A stretch of DNA of 64,000 nucleotides from Breviolum minutum Mf 1.05b.01 (lineage: Eukaryota; Sar; Dinophyceae; Suessiales; Symbiodiniaceae): contig DF239305.1 in NCBI GenBank assembly GCA_000507305.1, positions 211,778 to 275,777 of the forward strand, in the 5' to 3' direction. The notes under the pieces were generated by a model. It was not told where the DNA came from and ran no database searches. It saw nothing but the letters and a program-made list of their open reading frames with translations. Shown here one piece after another: positions 34,757 to 45,844 of this stretch. The position numbers and the translations under genes are program-made. Within the stretch, counting starts at the first letter, position 1. The number at the start of each line of letters is the position of its first letter.

Positions 34757-36148
34757 ATGGAGGGTGCGACTTCAAGAGATTCTCTGGTCAGGTGGGTGGG
34801 GAGTTTCCAGTGAGTTGCTGACATGAACAAGAATCGCCATATCTGGGAGGGAGCTGAGGAGTGACCTGTGGCTGTAACAAATGACAGGGCAAGGTGCATC
34901 CAACCATTCCGAACAATTATTGTGTCCATCCAGCAGATTTTTAACAAGTGCGAAGAGTTAGCCAGCACCCTCCCACAGTTGGTGGAGACTGGAGACAGGC
35001 TGCAGGAAATGGATCAAGCAGTGCGCAGGAAGCTGGGGGACATTCACGCCCTTCTCCGGACTGGAGACAACTTCGCAAGATGCGAAAGGTGGGAGGAGGT
35101 TGAAAGGACCTTTCAAGCTCTGGGGGATTGCGCCAAAGAGGCAATGGAGCTGATGGATCGCTACGGCACAGCCGTGGAGGCTGCCCTCACACAAGTTGAT
35201 CTTGTTACGTCTGCTACCCAGAAAGCTAAGGAGCTCATAGACCAGCTGCGCGGGTTCAGCAACCAAATGATGCCAGCAACCGTGAAGATCACTGAGTTCG
35301 TTCGCTGGTGTGCGGACTTAGGACTCTCTTACTGTGGCATCGGATTGCTTTTAGCATTTGTTGTGGTATGCATCGGTGGTGTGGCATGCATTGCAGGTGG
35401 GGCAGGAGCAATTGCTGCTCCGGCTGCTGCGGTTGCCGGAGCAGCAACCTCTGCTGTTGGAGCAGCAATTGGAACAACAACCTCTGTTGTTGGAGCAGCA
35501 ACCTCTGCAGCAAGTGCAGGAGGGATTGCGAGTGCAGTGGGCACCATTTCCTTGTGCACTGTTGTTGGTGTTGTTGAGATAGCGCTCTTGATGGCTGTGA
35601 AAATGGCTGCATTTGAGTTTGCACGCTTCCTGCGAAGAACGTTTCCAGATACTCTTGGTGCTATTCAGGAGCTCCTGGTGGCTCTGTGTTGCACGTGCGT
35701 GGTTTTTGGCCAGCAAGGCTTTGACACATTCATTGCTGCCCTGACCAAGCTTTATGGCAGCGTTGAGGAATGGGGCCGGTACTTGCAAGATGAGCTTGAC
35801 CAGCTGATGACGAGGGCCACGAGGATACAGGAGAAACTCAAGGAGACCAAAAAGATGACTGAGGACATCAAAAAAGAGTTGCACACTTTTGGGATTAAGT
35901 CTGCCGAGGTTGTCTCCATGGCGCACTTCATCCAGAACTGCGAAAACGCTACTGAAGCAGAAATAGCAGAAAAAAAGAGAGAGTGCCAAGCCAAGTGCCA
36001 GCAGATGTTTGAGGAAACCAAAGAGAAGTTCGACACTTTGGTCACTACACCAATCAATATCCACTCAGAAATCGAGAGCACGAACTCATCCCCACTGCAG
36101 ATTCTGCAAGAACTGCTGGTGGCTGAAGCTGATGCGGGTGACTCGTAG
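34757..36148 (+). CDS. 431-aa helical protein with central Gly/Ala-rich hydrophobic region
   Basis: Two exons: 34757-34791 (ATG 34757, encoding MEGATSRDSLV plus two bases) and 34888-36148, with a 96-bp GTGGGT...ACAG intron; the phase (2) matches and the junction codon is AGG. The N-terminal 170 residues are helical and amphipathic (CEELASTLPQLVETGDRLQ). Residues about 160-270 are hydrophobic and rich in Gly/Ala/Ser/Thr, beginning IGLLLAFVVVCIGGVACIAG and ending with VVGVVEIALLMAV. The C-terminal 150 residues are helical again with a coiled coil (LMTRATRIQEKLKETKKM). This helix, membrane segment, helix layout resembles apolipoprotein-L-like and other helical membrane-inserting proteins, but no sequence motif secures a family, so function is open. 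The Ala-rich block has internal near-repeats (GAATSAVGAAIG, GAATSAASAGG). Confidence 0.8.
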
Positions 36149-37880
36149 AGTAGATTCCTTTCGGCTGTATAAATCAGCCTGAGAATGGCAGTTCGGAGTT
36201 TGGTTGCGCCTTTGCACCTCAGATGAGCAGCATCCCAAACAATGAAGGAATGCTTTTGTTTGATGTGAGGGATTAATCTTCCGATTAATCGGCAATTCAA
36301 CATTTGGTATGGCTAGGATCCTTGACCATTCAGTTGAACCAATGTGCTACTCAGTGTTTGATATGTTTAAAGTCTTGGGATGCAACAGTGTTGGAGGCCA
36401 TCTTTGCAAGAAAGGGGCCTTGACGACACGGGAACATTGTGAGGTGATTTTGCTAGCTGCTGTCAGCCAAAGTTTGGTCCAACTGCCCTGAATGCAAATA
36501 TGTGGTCGTGAAAAAGTGCTGAGCTGCGCCGCATTCTTGCACAAAGATTCACAGCGCAGTCCAGCAGCACTTGTTAGTCCAGTTGCAGGGCCTTTGTGTA
36601 GCAGGCAAGTCAGCATTTTGCCAAGCATGGAATTGCAATACGTCGCACATGGACTCTCCCACCAACCCAATTGCGACCAAGTCAAACTTAATCATTGGTT
36701 GAATCAATTCAACTTGAGCAGTACGGCATTTTTGGTTACTACCAGCCATTATTCATGGATTATAAGTAGCAATATCTTCATCGATTGGTCTTATTGACCA
36801 GAAATCAAACTTGGTGGATCAAACGTATCAAGACGTTGCATTTGTTCAGCTTGCAGGTGGAAGACTTTGCATTGACGGCGAGGCCTGAGCATTTTAGGTC
36901 AGAGGTACCCAGACAGGACGGGCTTGGCAGCGCTGGCAGTGGCACCTCATGGTCTCAAAGCTTCTTACTTTCCTCTGAAAAGATGTGCTTTTAGGACATC
37001 ACATGTACATACTATACTAGTATTACTAGAGACATGGCGCAATGACCTACAAACAAAGAGACAAAGGGCCTTACAAACGAACTAATTGGAACAAGGGATG
37101 ACTGCGGAAGGCGCAGCACCTTCACACTGATGTCGAAGAGAAAAAGATCCTGAGACCGTGGGCTTGACGCAATCCTTGCAGTGACCTTGTAGTGATTGTA
37201 TCTCTTTTTGAGTGCAGGGACTAGCAATTTGCAAAAAGTGACGGGAGGATCATGGGCAAGCATGTTGATGATTCCATATTTCAATGGCGAAATGTAGCGC
37301 ATCAACACCATTGAACAGCCAAACCGTTCACCTGCTGAAGAGTTTTTGTTGCTGTTAGTTGTTGAATTACACCAGTGATCACCAGTGATTTCCTGGTAAC
37401 GCAAGGCGAATGTCGATACGGAACAGTTGTGTTTGCTTGACTTTGAAGCAGTCAGTGCGAAGGTGTTTTTTGCAAACAGAATCAGAATTTTCTGATTGTT
37501 TAGCCAACATTTTTGTTGCGCTCAAAATTCTGCTCATCAGCACCGACGGGCGAAGGCGGTGTGCACAAAGATATACGGTTTTTCGTGTGCCCCAAAAATT
37601 TTGCCGTTGCTTTCAGGGGGACTAAGTCAGAACTTTGGAAAAACCTAAGTGCATCAAGAAAACAACATGTTGCTTGACACTGTATGCATTGTTGTGGTGC
37701 ATTGTCTTGGCGCATTAACAAGAGCACAAGCAGCCAAACACATCCAAGCATCCAATCTTCGATTTCAAAATATTGAAATGAAATTTGAGCACTTGGATAG
37801 TCAACCTCAACAACCATGAAATAAAATGCTGTGGACATCGATATTCAAGTGTGTGTATTTGACAGCTTTGTCGAAGAGCA
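36149..37880. other. Between genes, no firm exon
   Basis: The first part is presumably the 3' UTR of the preceding gene. Weak open frames occur (plus 36309-36491, minus 37012-37404, plus 37410-37625), but none has convincing splice or composition support. Confidence 0.5.
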
Positions 37881-39529
37881 ATGCAACCTCCAATGTGGGG
37901 GTCGCAACATTATCCTGAAAACAATGCGCATTATGGTGTCTCACTCAGTACTGGATTTGATAAGGCACTCAGGCAGATAAGGCTTCATCTTTCACAGGTC
38001 AGCATTTTTGGAATGACTTCGGTTTGGTTGAGGTGGTGGATATGGCTACCCGTCATATGGATACGGCCATCCTCCTGGTGCTCAAAACTACAACCATTCT
38101 GGTGCTCCAGACTACCACCATTCCGGTGCCCAAGTCTACAATCAGTCTGGTGGCCAATACTACCAGGGCCCTGATAGAGGCTATGGAAATGGAAACTACG
38201 GTGCCTTGGCTGTTTGTTCGTGATTCGTTCGACCGGATTTGGATTTACCGGGATTTACTTGGGTGGAAAGGACATTGGCAGATAGTAGATCTCTGCTTGT
38301 GCTACACTTGCCGCTTTGGCCATACACCCTGGAAGATTAACATGGAACCTACAAATCACCCATTTAGAAAGGAAAATGATCTTCCAAACCTCCATGATTA
38401 TGGTCCATGTTAATCTTCCAGGGTGTAGATGTGAAACCTTTGAATATCTATCTACCTTAAGAGATCAAAACAATTGAAGCCTCAAAGGTGCCCGGTCAAG
38501 GTTCAGCAGTTTTTGTTACCAAGTTTACCAAGAGTCGGAGAGAAGGGAAATCTCGGTGGCTGGTGGGTACACATCCACGATAAGGAGAGGCTTTCTGTTC
38601 TGCAGATCCACCTCATGCTGAAGAAGACAGGAGTGAGCTCGATTCAGGAGGAATTTGGTAGGAGATTTTGGTGAAGCTGCAAGCGAAAGTGAAGTTCAAA
38701 AAACCAATATGGCCTTTCCAGTGTTTGCTAGCTGCTAGTATCTTCTCATACACCCCCTGAAATTTAAGATAACCCCGAACAAAAAGATGCTTGGGGTGTA
38801 TGTTGTGGTCTTGGCATGGGCCATCCCAACCTTCAAAGGAGGGAGCGTCGCAGAGACCGGGAAGACTCTCGAAAAGGTGGCGGTAAAGGCCATGAAGGCA
38901 TCCATGATACAGTTGGCTGAGGCTGAGCACCCAATCCGATTTCATCCCCCCAAACAAACCAAGCTGCCAGGGAAGAGTGAGCCGCGAAAAGGCGGCAAGG
39001 GTTCGGAGCGTTCAGGCAGACAGCCTGAAGGTGGCAGCCGAGATCTGGTACGATCCAGGTGAGCAAACGAAAACCAAGACATAGTTTGACGTGGCCGTGT
39101 TTCAAAAATACTAATACGAAATTAGAAGCTTGGAGCCCAACGTATTGGGGTATGTACCTGAAAATCCCTGAACCACCATGCCATGGCTGTTGAACTGGAC
39201 CCCTTCGAACATACCCCCAGTTAGAAATATATAGAGGTTTGACAACGGCCCTTTTAAACAACGGAATTTGGTAAAGGCCTAGGTTTAGAAATCAAACCCC
39301 AACCCTTTTTGTTGGGTTTCTGGCAGTTTCAAGATGTTTCAAGGGGATACCTCCAAGGGCGCAACGGGAGGGGAGCGATGTGAGGAGCCGTAGCCGGCAT
39401 AGCCCCTCGCGCTCCAGTAGTGCCTCCTCGAAACCGAAGCGTCGCAGCCGTGCCTTGCATAACAAAAATGGCTGGCTCCCACAGGGACTAGGATTACTAG
39501 GTGGTGGTAACCTGGGACCTAGGTGGTAG
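37881..39529 (+). CDS. Seven-exon Gly/Tyr-rich and SR-type protein, probable RNA-binding
   Basis: Exons 37881-37935 | 38033-38200 | 38488-38562 | 38606-38657 | 38839-38897 | 38971-39058 | 39358-39529 join in phase from the ATG at 37881 to the TAG at 39527, giving 222 aa. Donors: GTGTCT, GTGCCT, GTGGGT, GTAGGA, GC (GCATCC) and GTGAGC, so one intron is GC-AG; the shortest is 43 bp. Exons 1-2 encode a Gly/Tyr/Asn/His/Gln low-complexity region (GGYGYPSYGYGHPPGAQNYN), prion-like in composition. Exons 5-6 are rich in RE/RD and GG (RERRRDREDSRKGGGKGHE). Exon 7 has true SR dipeptides (RSRSRHSPSRSSSASS) built from several different Ser and Arg codons, which argues for selection on the protein. Such proteins act in nuclear RNA processing; no RRM is present. 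Introns 38201-38487 and 38658-38838 hold foldback elements, and the stop lies inside an M1 element. Confidence 0.75.
38323..38427. repeat. M2-like hairpin inside an intron
   Basis: Perfect 24-base arms (38323-38346 and 38404-38427; outer end tacaccctgg / ccagggtgta). Located in the second intron of the SR gene. Confidence 0.9.
38749..38803. repeat. Short foldback in an intron
   Basis: Ends acaccccctgaaatt and gcttggggtgta; in the intron 38658-38838 of the SR gene. Confidence 0.6.
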
Positions 39530-39679
39530 TTTCAATTTGACGAGCATATTTTTCAAATGGGTTTGAAACCACCAACTAGCAACTCCAATATTTTTCATTT
39601 TCATCATGATCCCTACTTGGGGAAGATGAACCCATTTTGAGGAGCACATTTTTCAAAGGGTTTTGAAACCACCAACTAG
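39497..39679. repeat. Two M1 elements in tandem or nested
   Basis: Begins ctaggtggtggtaacctggg, with an internal end accaccaactag at about 39578 and a final accaccaactag at 39679. The first TIR provides the last codons and the stop codon of the SR-type gene in the best gene model. Confidence 0.8.
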
Positions 39680-41050
39680 ATTATGACACTCTTGTGTTTT
39701 GATTATGACGACTTGTTGATTTTAGATTTTAGATGACCACAATTCTGCACCAGTTGCATATGCCATACTGACTGGCATATCATACCCAGTGCTGCAGAAT
39801 TTTCGCTGTCAACAGCACGGTGTTGGGGGAATTAATTGAACTTTTGCTTTATGTATGGTGCTCAAAACCAGGCTAGGGTACCAAATGGACTATGGATTTG
39901 GGACCATGTTCAGTAGTTTGTGTGTTACCAGGTTGGGTTTGGGGGATTTAGGATGTTGTCTAGCTGGAGGGACGGTGGCTGGAACACTCTCAGCTTCAAA
40001 GGACTTGTGCTTTTCGCGTGAGGTATATCTAGTGCATGGAGGAGGATCAAATTCTATCATCTACGAAAACATGTACATCTTTGCGTGTTTATAGCAACTG
40101 CATTTATGTACCTGTAGTATATCATATCTCTGTTTAAAACAACGGTCCAAGGAAAAGCGGCTGGCTTCGACTGCGTTACCAAACCGAGAGAATCTGGAAA
40201 GGCCAGCATTTCTGCGTCGGTTTGTCAACATTCACTACGCAAATTCTCAGAAATAGCATCAAGCCTAGTGATGCCATTCTTCTCGATGATTGATGGCAAA
40301 TGTCAAAGGAGCTTGCAGAACTCTGAATCTCTTTAGCAGCCCCAACAAGATCTACCAATTCCATCTTTTCCAATGGTATTTAGTATTAATTTGTCATGAT
40401 TTATACCAAGAAACCGTGGGAGGTACCTGTTGAGGCTACACCACAGCGGGGTTTGAAGCTGGCACCGGGTCGAAAGGTGGGGGGGCGGTGGAAACTGTCA
40501 TCTGGGTGGTGAGGGGTCATTGATGACTTTGTTGATCTTTATTCATCTTTGATGATTGATGATTGGATGATATTTTTTCATGACTTGGATTTGATGATTT
40601 TGATGAATTGACTTGGATTTGATGATCTTAAGTTGACCTTCAACAACCAATTTTTGATATTCTAGTACCTGCATCCTGTTTGATAGAGATCCTGATACCT
40701 GGATTGGATGTGTTGCTTTGCAGTTCTTCATTTGGAGGGATGCCCCAACAGTTGCTTCATACAGCGACCGGATACGACTGAAAAATATCCATGACATACA
40801 TCAGAATGGTGCTTTCCTTTTTCAGCATTTTTGACAAGTCCGTGTGACACGATTTCTATAGAAAGTCCAAGTAGTGATATGATATGATATGATCCCAGAC
40901 AACCTGCAATTACCTCTCAGACGGTTGGTTGAAACAAGTGTGTGGGCTTGATTTCACCACATAGTCCCTCCTTCTAGTGTCTCTTTCTTTGGCTACAATT
41001 TTGGGAAGAGAATTCAGATCGTTGGGAATCCATTCGCCATTTCCTCCAGG
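39680..41050. other. Mostly non-coding
   Basis: Holds an M6-type imperfect hairpin at about 39741-39825. Weak open frames at 39855-40094 (+) and 40176-40373 (-) have no clear splice context and are not called. A GAT-rich stretch lies at 40500-40650. Confidence 0.5.
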
Positions 41051-41239
41051 CTGATGTGCAAGGACTCAAAGGTGCCTCACAGTACAATGGTTGGGATGCT
41101 CACTTTCTTCGGTGACCGGGTGAATCATCCCCAAGTTCTCTTGCCTTGTCGCTTTTGTCGTTTTTTTTTTGTTTTTTTCCGAGGCTGCGAGGGCATTGTG
41201 ATTGAAGGACCCAATGACAAAGGTCGTTGGGAAGTACAG
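41051..41239 (+). CDS. Two exons with an 'LKGA...NG...GRWEV' motif
   Basis: Exons 41051-41090 and 41184-41239 join in phase 1 (G|GC) across an intron ending in a long T tract. The product reads DVQGLKGASQYNGCEGIV, then EGPNDKGRWEVQ. The same pattern (LKGAPQ FNGQRACVVGF, then DRVEVEIE) is seen in the gene at 60752-61328. It matches a small beta-rich motif (GLxxxPxxNGxxGxVxxxxxxRxxV) common in dinoflagellate proteins, of uncertain function. A third exon may follow at 41335 (VDYQCETKTPG), in phase 0. Start and stop not found. Confidence 0.6.
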
Positions 41240-41783
41240 GTACCACGGGGGGGGGGCTTCGCTTGGTGGTGTTTCTGATGGGTTTGGATGATGTTGTGGG
41301 TGTTAAGTCCAGTTCTTGGCGTATAGATTTGTCAGGTGGACTACCAATGCGAGACCAAGACGCCCGGGATCCAAAGGTCATGTCTGTTGGTGTGTCCAAT
41401 GCATCTTCTCTAAGCCTTGCCATGCCGTTCCTTCCCTGTTTCTTGGGTCAAAGCTTCAAAATTACAGATTGGGGACAGGAAGCATAGTAGCATACCAGCC
41501 TGTGAGTCAGTTTGAAAGAGAAGAACATCAGCATTGAAAAGCATGAGAAATCTTTGCTAAAAGTAATTTGCCATGCTAAAACTAACAAATCACCAGCCTT
41601 GACCAAGAATTTGACAGATCTCACTGCTCAAAACTGTCTTTTTTCGAATGGCTCGGCGTGTCTTTGGTTCCTTTCATTGCTCCAATGTCCTGGAGCTGCT
41701 GAGGCATCAAACATTTGCTTGAGGAAATGTATATATAGTTGCTTCCTTGTTCCCTGGGAATGGATTCTTAACCTGGCCCTTTT

Positions 41784-42403
41784 CCCCAGATAGCGATAGC
41801 TATAGGGGTTCTTACTTCCAATAGGGGGGAGGGCGACGAACCACTTTTGCGCATTGGACGTGGCACCAGAAAGCCATTGCAGGGTGCAGTGGACGTGGTG
41901 CCCATTGCAGGGTGCCATTGTAGTTGAGTGGACGTGGTGCCATTGCTGGGTGCCATTGCAGGGTGCCATTGTAGTGTGTTATGGTTGAGTGGACGTGGTG
42001 CCATTGCTGTGTGCCATTGCAGGTTGCAGTGGACGTGGTGCCATTGCTGCGTGCCTTCGTAGGGTGCCATTGTAGTGTGCTATGGTTGGGGGGAAGGTGA
42101 CGACCAACTTTGGTTGATTGGACGTGGTGCCATTGCTGGGATTGTAGAGTGCTATGGTTGAGTGGACGTGGTGCCATTGCTGGGTGCCATTGTAGTGTGC
42201 GATGGTTGGGGGGGACGGTGACGACCAACTTTGGGGGAGTGGACGTGGCGTTGCAGGGTCCTATGGTTGGGAGGGTGACGGCCAACTTTGGCGGAGTGGA
42301 CGTGGTGCCATTGCAGGGTGCCATTGGGGGGAGGGTGACGACCAACTTTGGGGGAGTGGACGTGGCCTTTGATAACACAAAAATTGGTTTTTGCTATCTG
42401 GGG
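41784..42403. mobile_element. TIR element with minisatellite interior, copy 1
   Basis: Terminal inverted repeats ccccagatagc and gctatctgggg. Just inside the left end is a shared leader (gatagctataggggtt, ttacttccaatag). The interior is a degenerate minisatellite built from ggacgtggtgccattgc, gggtgccattgtagtgtg and gagggtgacgaccaac. The shared 3' flank tctatgctggtata continues 14 bases beyond the TIR in both copies, so the true end may lie there. No coding sequence; probably a non-autonomous DNA element. Confidence 0.75.
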
Positions 42404-43209
42404 TCTATGCTGGTATAATTTTGAAGGAAGGTTGTAGCTAAAGGAAAACTATCCACAAAGAAATGTTCTATAGTCAAAAATCACTACATTTGAGGTCATT
42501 TATTTGGGTCGATGAGAAAAGAGTTATATATCCGTTTCATTGAATGGCAATCCGCTGCATCAATTGATGTTGCAGGCAGCCTACTGGGCAATACAAGGTG
42601 CCGGTGAGGCAGGGTTGTGAGAAGTTCCATGACGCTTGAGGGAAGCAAGTTGCATCGGAAAAGATGCTCAAAGGATCCCTGACCCTCAGTGGGTTTTGGT
42701 CTCAGCTGAGCTGAAAAGGCCCTTCCCATTGCCTTCTGACAATCCTGGCAGCTTGGGGCTTGCTCCTTCTGGACGCTCCTGAGGTGGTTCGCTGGGTTTT
42801 CAGAACTTGCTGTGGTGATTGAAGGTTTGAAGTCAAGCTCAAAGGTAAAGATTCAAGATCTTCAGAATCTTCCAGGTCTTCAAGGGGAAAAGGTGTAGCT
42901 GTTGCTTGTTAAAAATGGTTGGATCTTGCCAGATGTTATGATATGATTGTCCCAAGTGTTGCCAATGAAGGTCCAAGTGGCCACTTCGGCGCAGAAGCGC
43001 GAAAGCATTTCTTGCTGGAGGTGCCTGTTTTTGCTGAAATTTCGGGTTTGTTTTGTCATTTGTCATACGCTGTACGCTGTTTTTTGCAATACGGACATTC
43101 TGGACTCAATACCACCCCAGATTGGGGAAGCAAGATAGATGCTGCATGAAGACGAATTACCCGGACACGAAAATTAAGTACCGTTAAATGTACATATATA
43201 AGTTCCCAG
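42404..43209. other. Spacer between the two minisatellite elements, no firm gene
   Basis: A minus-strand open frame at 42496-42729 looks marginally protein-like (SFEHLFRCNLLPSS) but has no splice support. Confidence 0.45.
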
Positions 43210-43402
43210 TGTCCAAGAAATCAATGCTTTGATGGGCACGGCATTGCTTCTCGAGGATGGCATTACTTTCCTGAATCATGGTGCCTTTGGCGCTACACTG
43301 AAAAGCTGCCTTGACAGCAAACGTCAATGGGCAGAGTACATTGAACGACAGCCTGTGCGTTTCTTTGATCGTGCCCTTGTTGCAGAATGTCAGGAGTTTT
43401 CT
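43210..43402 (+). CDS. Exon of a class V aminotransferase (isopenicillin N epimerase-like)
   Basis: Acceptor ttcccag|T at 43209; donor GTTGTG possible after 43402, otherwise the frame closes at TAG 43441. The translation contains ITFLNHGAFGATLKSC and, after a short helix, RQWAEYIERQPVRFFDR. LNHGxFG followed about 25 residues on by a W...P..FF.R block is the N-terminal hallmark of PLP-dependent class V aminotransferases of the isopenicillin N epimerase type, where it forms part of the substrate pocket. The PLP-lysine region and the rest of the enzyme were not found before the element at 43940, so the gene is either broken or its other exons are short and were missed. Confidence 0.65.
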
Positions 43403-43939
43403 GTTGTGTGCCTTGAAAGATGTACAATCACGTTCCAGTAGATATGGTACGAAAGGTGGGCCCTTGACTGTTTTCATACTTCTGGATTCTGGTCTTGAAA
43501 TTTGTAATTCATCCATTGGTTCAGCAGAGACGAGAAACACTTGTTTTGTGTCGCGGAGTTAAACATATCTTTCTAACTCATCGAAAACGTGTTCACATGC
43601 CTCAAGCATAGGAGGAAGTTGATTTATATTCTTCCAAGAATCATGATTCAGATTTAAGATGGGACCTCTTCACGAAAATCATCTCCCTTACCACAAGGTC
43701 GATTTTTGATTGGTGATTTCCACTATTTGATGTGGGAGGAACGGGGTGAAACTCCACCGGTGTGATCGAAATGAATCGAGGCGAAGCTTTTCCATGGTTG
43801 GTTCACACCACCCGTGGATTGAGCCAGGTCGGTGAAGCTGCAGGGGTTGTGTTTCTAAAACTAAAGCAATTCGCTCATTTTCTGAAAGGTTGTTGCGATG
43901 GAAATCTTTTCCAAAAGTTTTTTTTCTCTCCAAATGATT

Positions 43940-44486
43940 CCCCAGATAGCGATAGCTATAGGGGTTTTTACTTCCAATAGGCGGGGAGGGCGACGAACCA
44001 CTTTGGCGGATTGGACGTGGTACCGGGGTGCCATTGCAGGGTGCAGTGGACGTGGTGCCCGCAAGGTGCCATTGCAGGGTGCCATTCTAGTGTGCTATGG
44101 TTGGGGGGGAGGGTGATGACCAAGTTTGGCGGGGTGGACGTGGTGCCATTGCAGGGTGCCATTGTAGTGTGCTATGGTGGGGGAGGGCCAACTTCGGGGG
44201 AGTGGACTTGCAGGGTGCCAGTGTAGTGTGCTAGGGGAGGGGAGGGTGACGACCAACGGTGGGAGTGTGCTATGGTTGGGGGAGGGGTGACGATCAGGCG
44301 GAGTGGACGTGCATTGCTGGGTACCATTGCAGGGTGCCAATCTCTGTTTCATATCTTCGTTCTTTTTTCAGGGCCATCTCACCCAGACAACCAAGAAAAC
44401 AACAATGAATTCTGTCTTGAGCTTCTTGCAGACGTTGCACTGTTCTCTACATTGATAACCCAAAAATTGTTTTTTGCTATCTGGGG
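43940..44486. mobile_element. TIR element with minisatellite interior, copy 2
   Basis: Same ends (ccccagatagc / gctatctgggg), same leader and same minisatellite units as 41784-42403. It differs by carrying about 120 unique bases (44337-44455) between the minisatellite and the right end. These begin after a strong acceptor-like tract (tcttttttcag) and read open in part (TKKTTMNSVLSFLQ). Confidence 0.75.
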
Positions 44487-44919
44487 TCTATGCTGGTATA
44501 GTTTTTTTTTACCCAGATCTTGACCTGATGGAACATGGGATTTATGGAGTGATGGCTTGAGTTCTTGGTGCAGCCACCTGCAAGGAGAATTTTGGGAGAT
44601 GTGATATCCGAGCCAATGGAAACAGCACCTTCACACACAAAACACTGTCCAAATTTATGGCCAAACTCCATGGGTTCATTGATACCTTGGAAGGGGAAAC
44701 TGCTAGATAATTGGAAGATTCAATGACAATCTCTGCATGAAGCTCAACCAAAGCCATCAATTTAGGCCACAACTTACACATCTGCAAGTTGAACAGTGAG
44801 CTCGTTTATCCCTGAACAGTGATGATATCAAAAAGGAAAGGATGCCTCTTCCAACCATGATCTGTATATATACAAAGCTTTATGTATTTTTTTACCCACA
44901 TGAATCGTCAGCTCGCATC
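44487..44919. other. No firm gene; minus-strand open frames
   Basis: Minus-strand frames at 44477-44787 read fairly protein-like (ALVELHAEIVIESSNY; GAVSIGSDITSPKILLAGG), but they lie in two frames without clear splice joining. Confidence 0.35.
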
Positions 44920-45844
44920 ATGACATCCCATTGGGCGCCAGCTTTTGAAGACCCCGGCGGAGCAGTTGCTGCCAGTGCCCAGCGTCACCGTGGCGTCCAA
45001 CGCCTTGCTACGCTCCTGGCAGCGACGGAGAAAGCCAGATGCGCAGCAGCGAGACTCAACAGCGAAGGAAGGGAGGATTTGTTTGAGGTTTGGAAATTGT
45101 TTCCCCAAGGTACCAGTGCTAATCTTCATATTCGAACGCTGATATATTTCAAATAAAGACTATCCCTTGAGATGTAATCAATCCCGTTTCAAAGCTGTTG
45201 GAAACAGGCAGGATTGATCTGCAGACCTTTGAAAATCGTTGAATGTGAGGCGCTGCGATCCTCTCAGTCACCTATGGATCCACCAAGAAGTTGCTCCGCA
45301 AATTGGCGGAGGAATCCGGTTTTGAGGCCGGGGAAATCATGGAAAAAATCCTCTCCCCAAAAAACATGGTCGGAGAAGGTGGTGAAGGGACACTTTTTTT
45401 GTTGCTAATGTCGTTTTTGTGTTGGAAACAGTTTTTTCTTTTTTTTGGAGTGGCAATTTTTCAAAAACGCTGGGGGTCTTCCAGTCAGAAAGTTCATCAC
45501 CATCTCAATGGCTTGAATGAAGTTTGAGTTTGAGCATATGTGTACTGGCAGCCAAAAAAAAGCATGGTGAAACTATGCCTGCAAATGGCAAAGTCAGGGG
45601 AAACTCTGAAGGTCAAAGGATGAGGAAACCCTCCCTGAAACTAACGTTTTTGCCCCTGAAAATAGGGGCCCCCTGGATTTTTGGAGATTCCGAACTTGGA
45701 AAAACCCAGCATTTTTAGGGGCAAAGAGTGTTAGGTTTAGGGAGTTTTTCAGCAGACAATTCGATGGTTCAGCTGCCGTAGGTGGATGAGGCTCCTGTAG
45801 ACTTTCCGCTGATGGAGGAGGCTGCGACTCCTGAAAAAAGATGA
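44920..45844 (+). CDS. Five-exon gene, 164-aa protein of unknown function
   Basis: Exons 44920-45109 | 45268-45378 | 45451-45521 | 45552-45611 | 45782-45844 join in phase (1, 1, 0, 0) from ATG 44920 to TGA 45842-45844. Donors GTACCA, GTGGTG, GTTTGA and GTCAAA; all acceptors AG. The product is soluble, Ala- and Lys-rich, mostly helical (LATLLAATEKARCAAARL, STKKLLRKLAEESGFEAG), with an acidic tail (VDEAPVDFPLMEEA). Two introns are very short (72 and 30 bp), so the 30-bp one (45522-45551) is doubtful although its ends fit. An M2 element fills most of the last intron. No family recognised. Confidence 0.65.
45627..45744. repeat. M2 element inside an intron
   Basis: Left aaccctccctgaaactaac, core ggggccccctgg, right gagtgttaggtttagggag. 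It occupies about 118 of the 170 bases of the last intron of the 164-aa protein gene. Confidence 0.8.

Noticed and set aside
35289..35624. Gln/Leu-, Cys- and Ala-rich frames on both strands
   Set aside because: Shadows of the Gly/Ala-rich coding segment of the 431-aa protein.
37012..37404. 130-codon minus-strand open frame
   Set aside because: Low-quality composition and no supporting splice sites; kept as unannotated.
41812..42378. Thr/Pro/Trp-rich open frame of 188 codons on the minus strand
   Set aside because: It is a translation of the minisatellite inside the TIR element; unit lengths vary and are not kept in frame.
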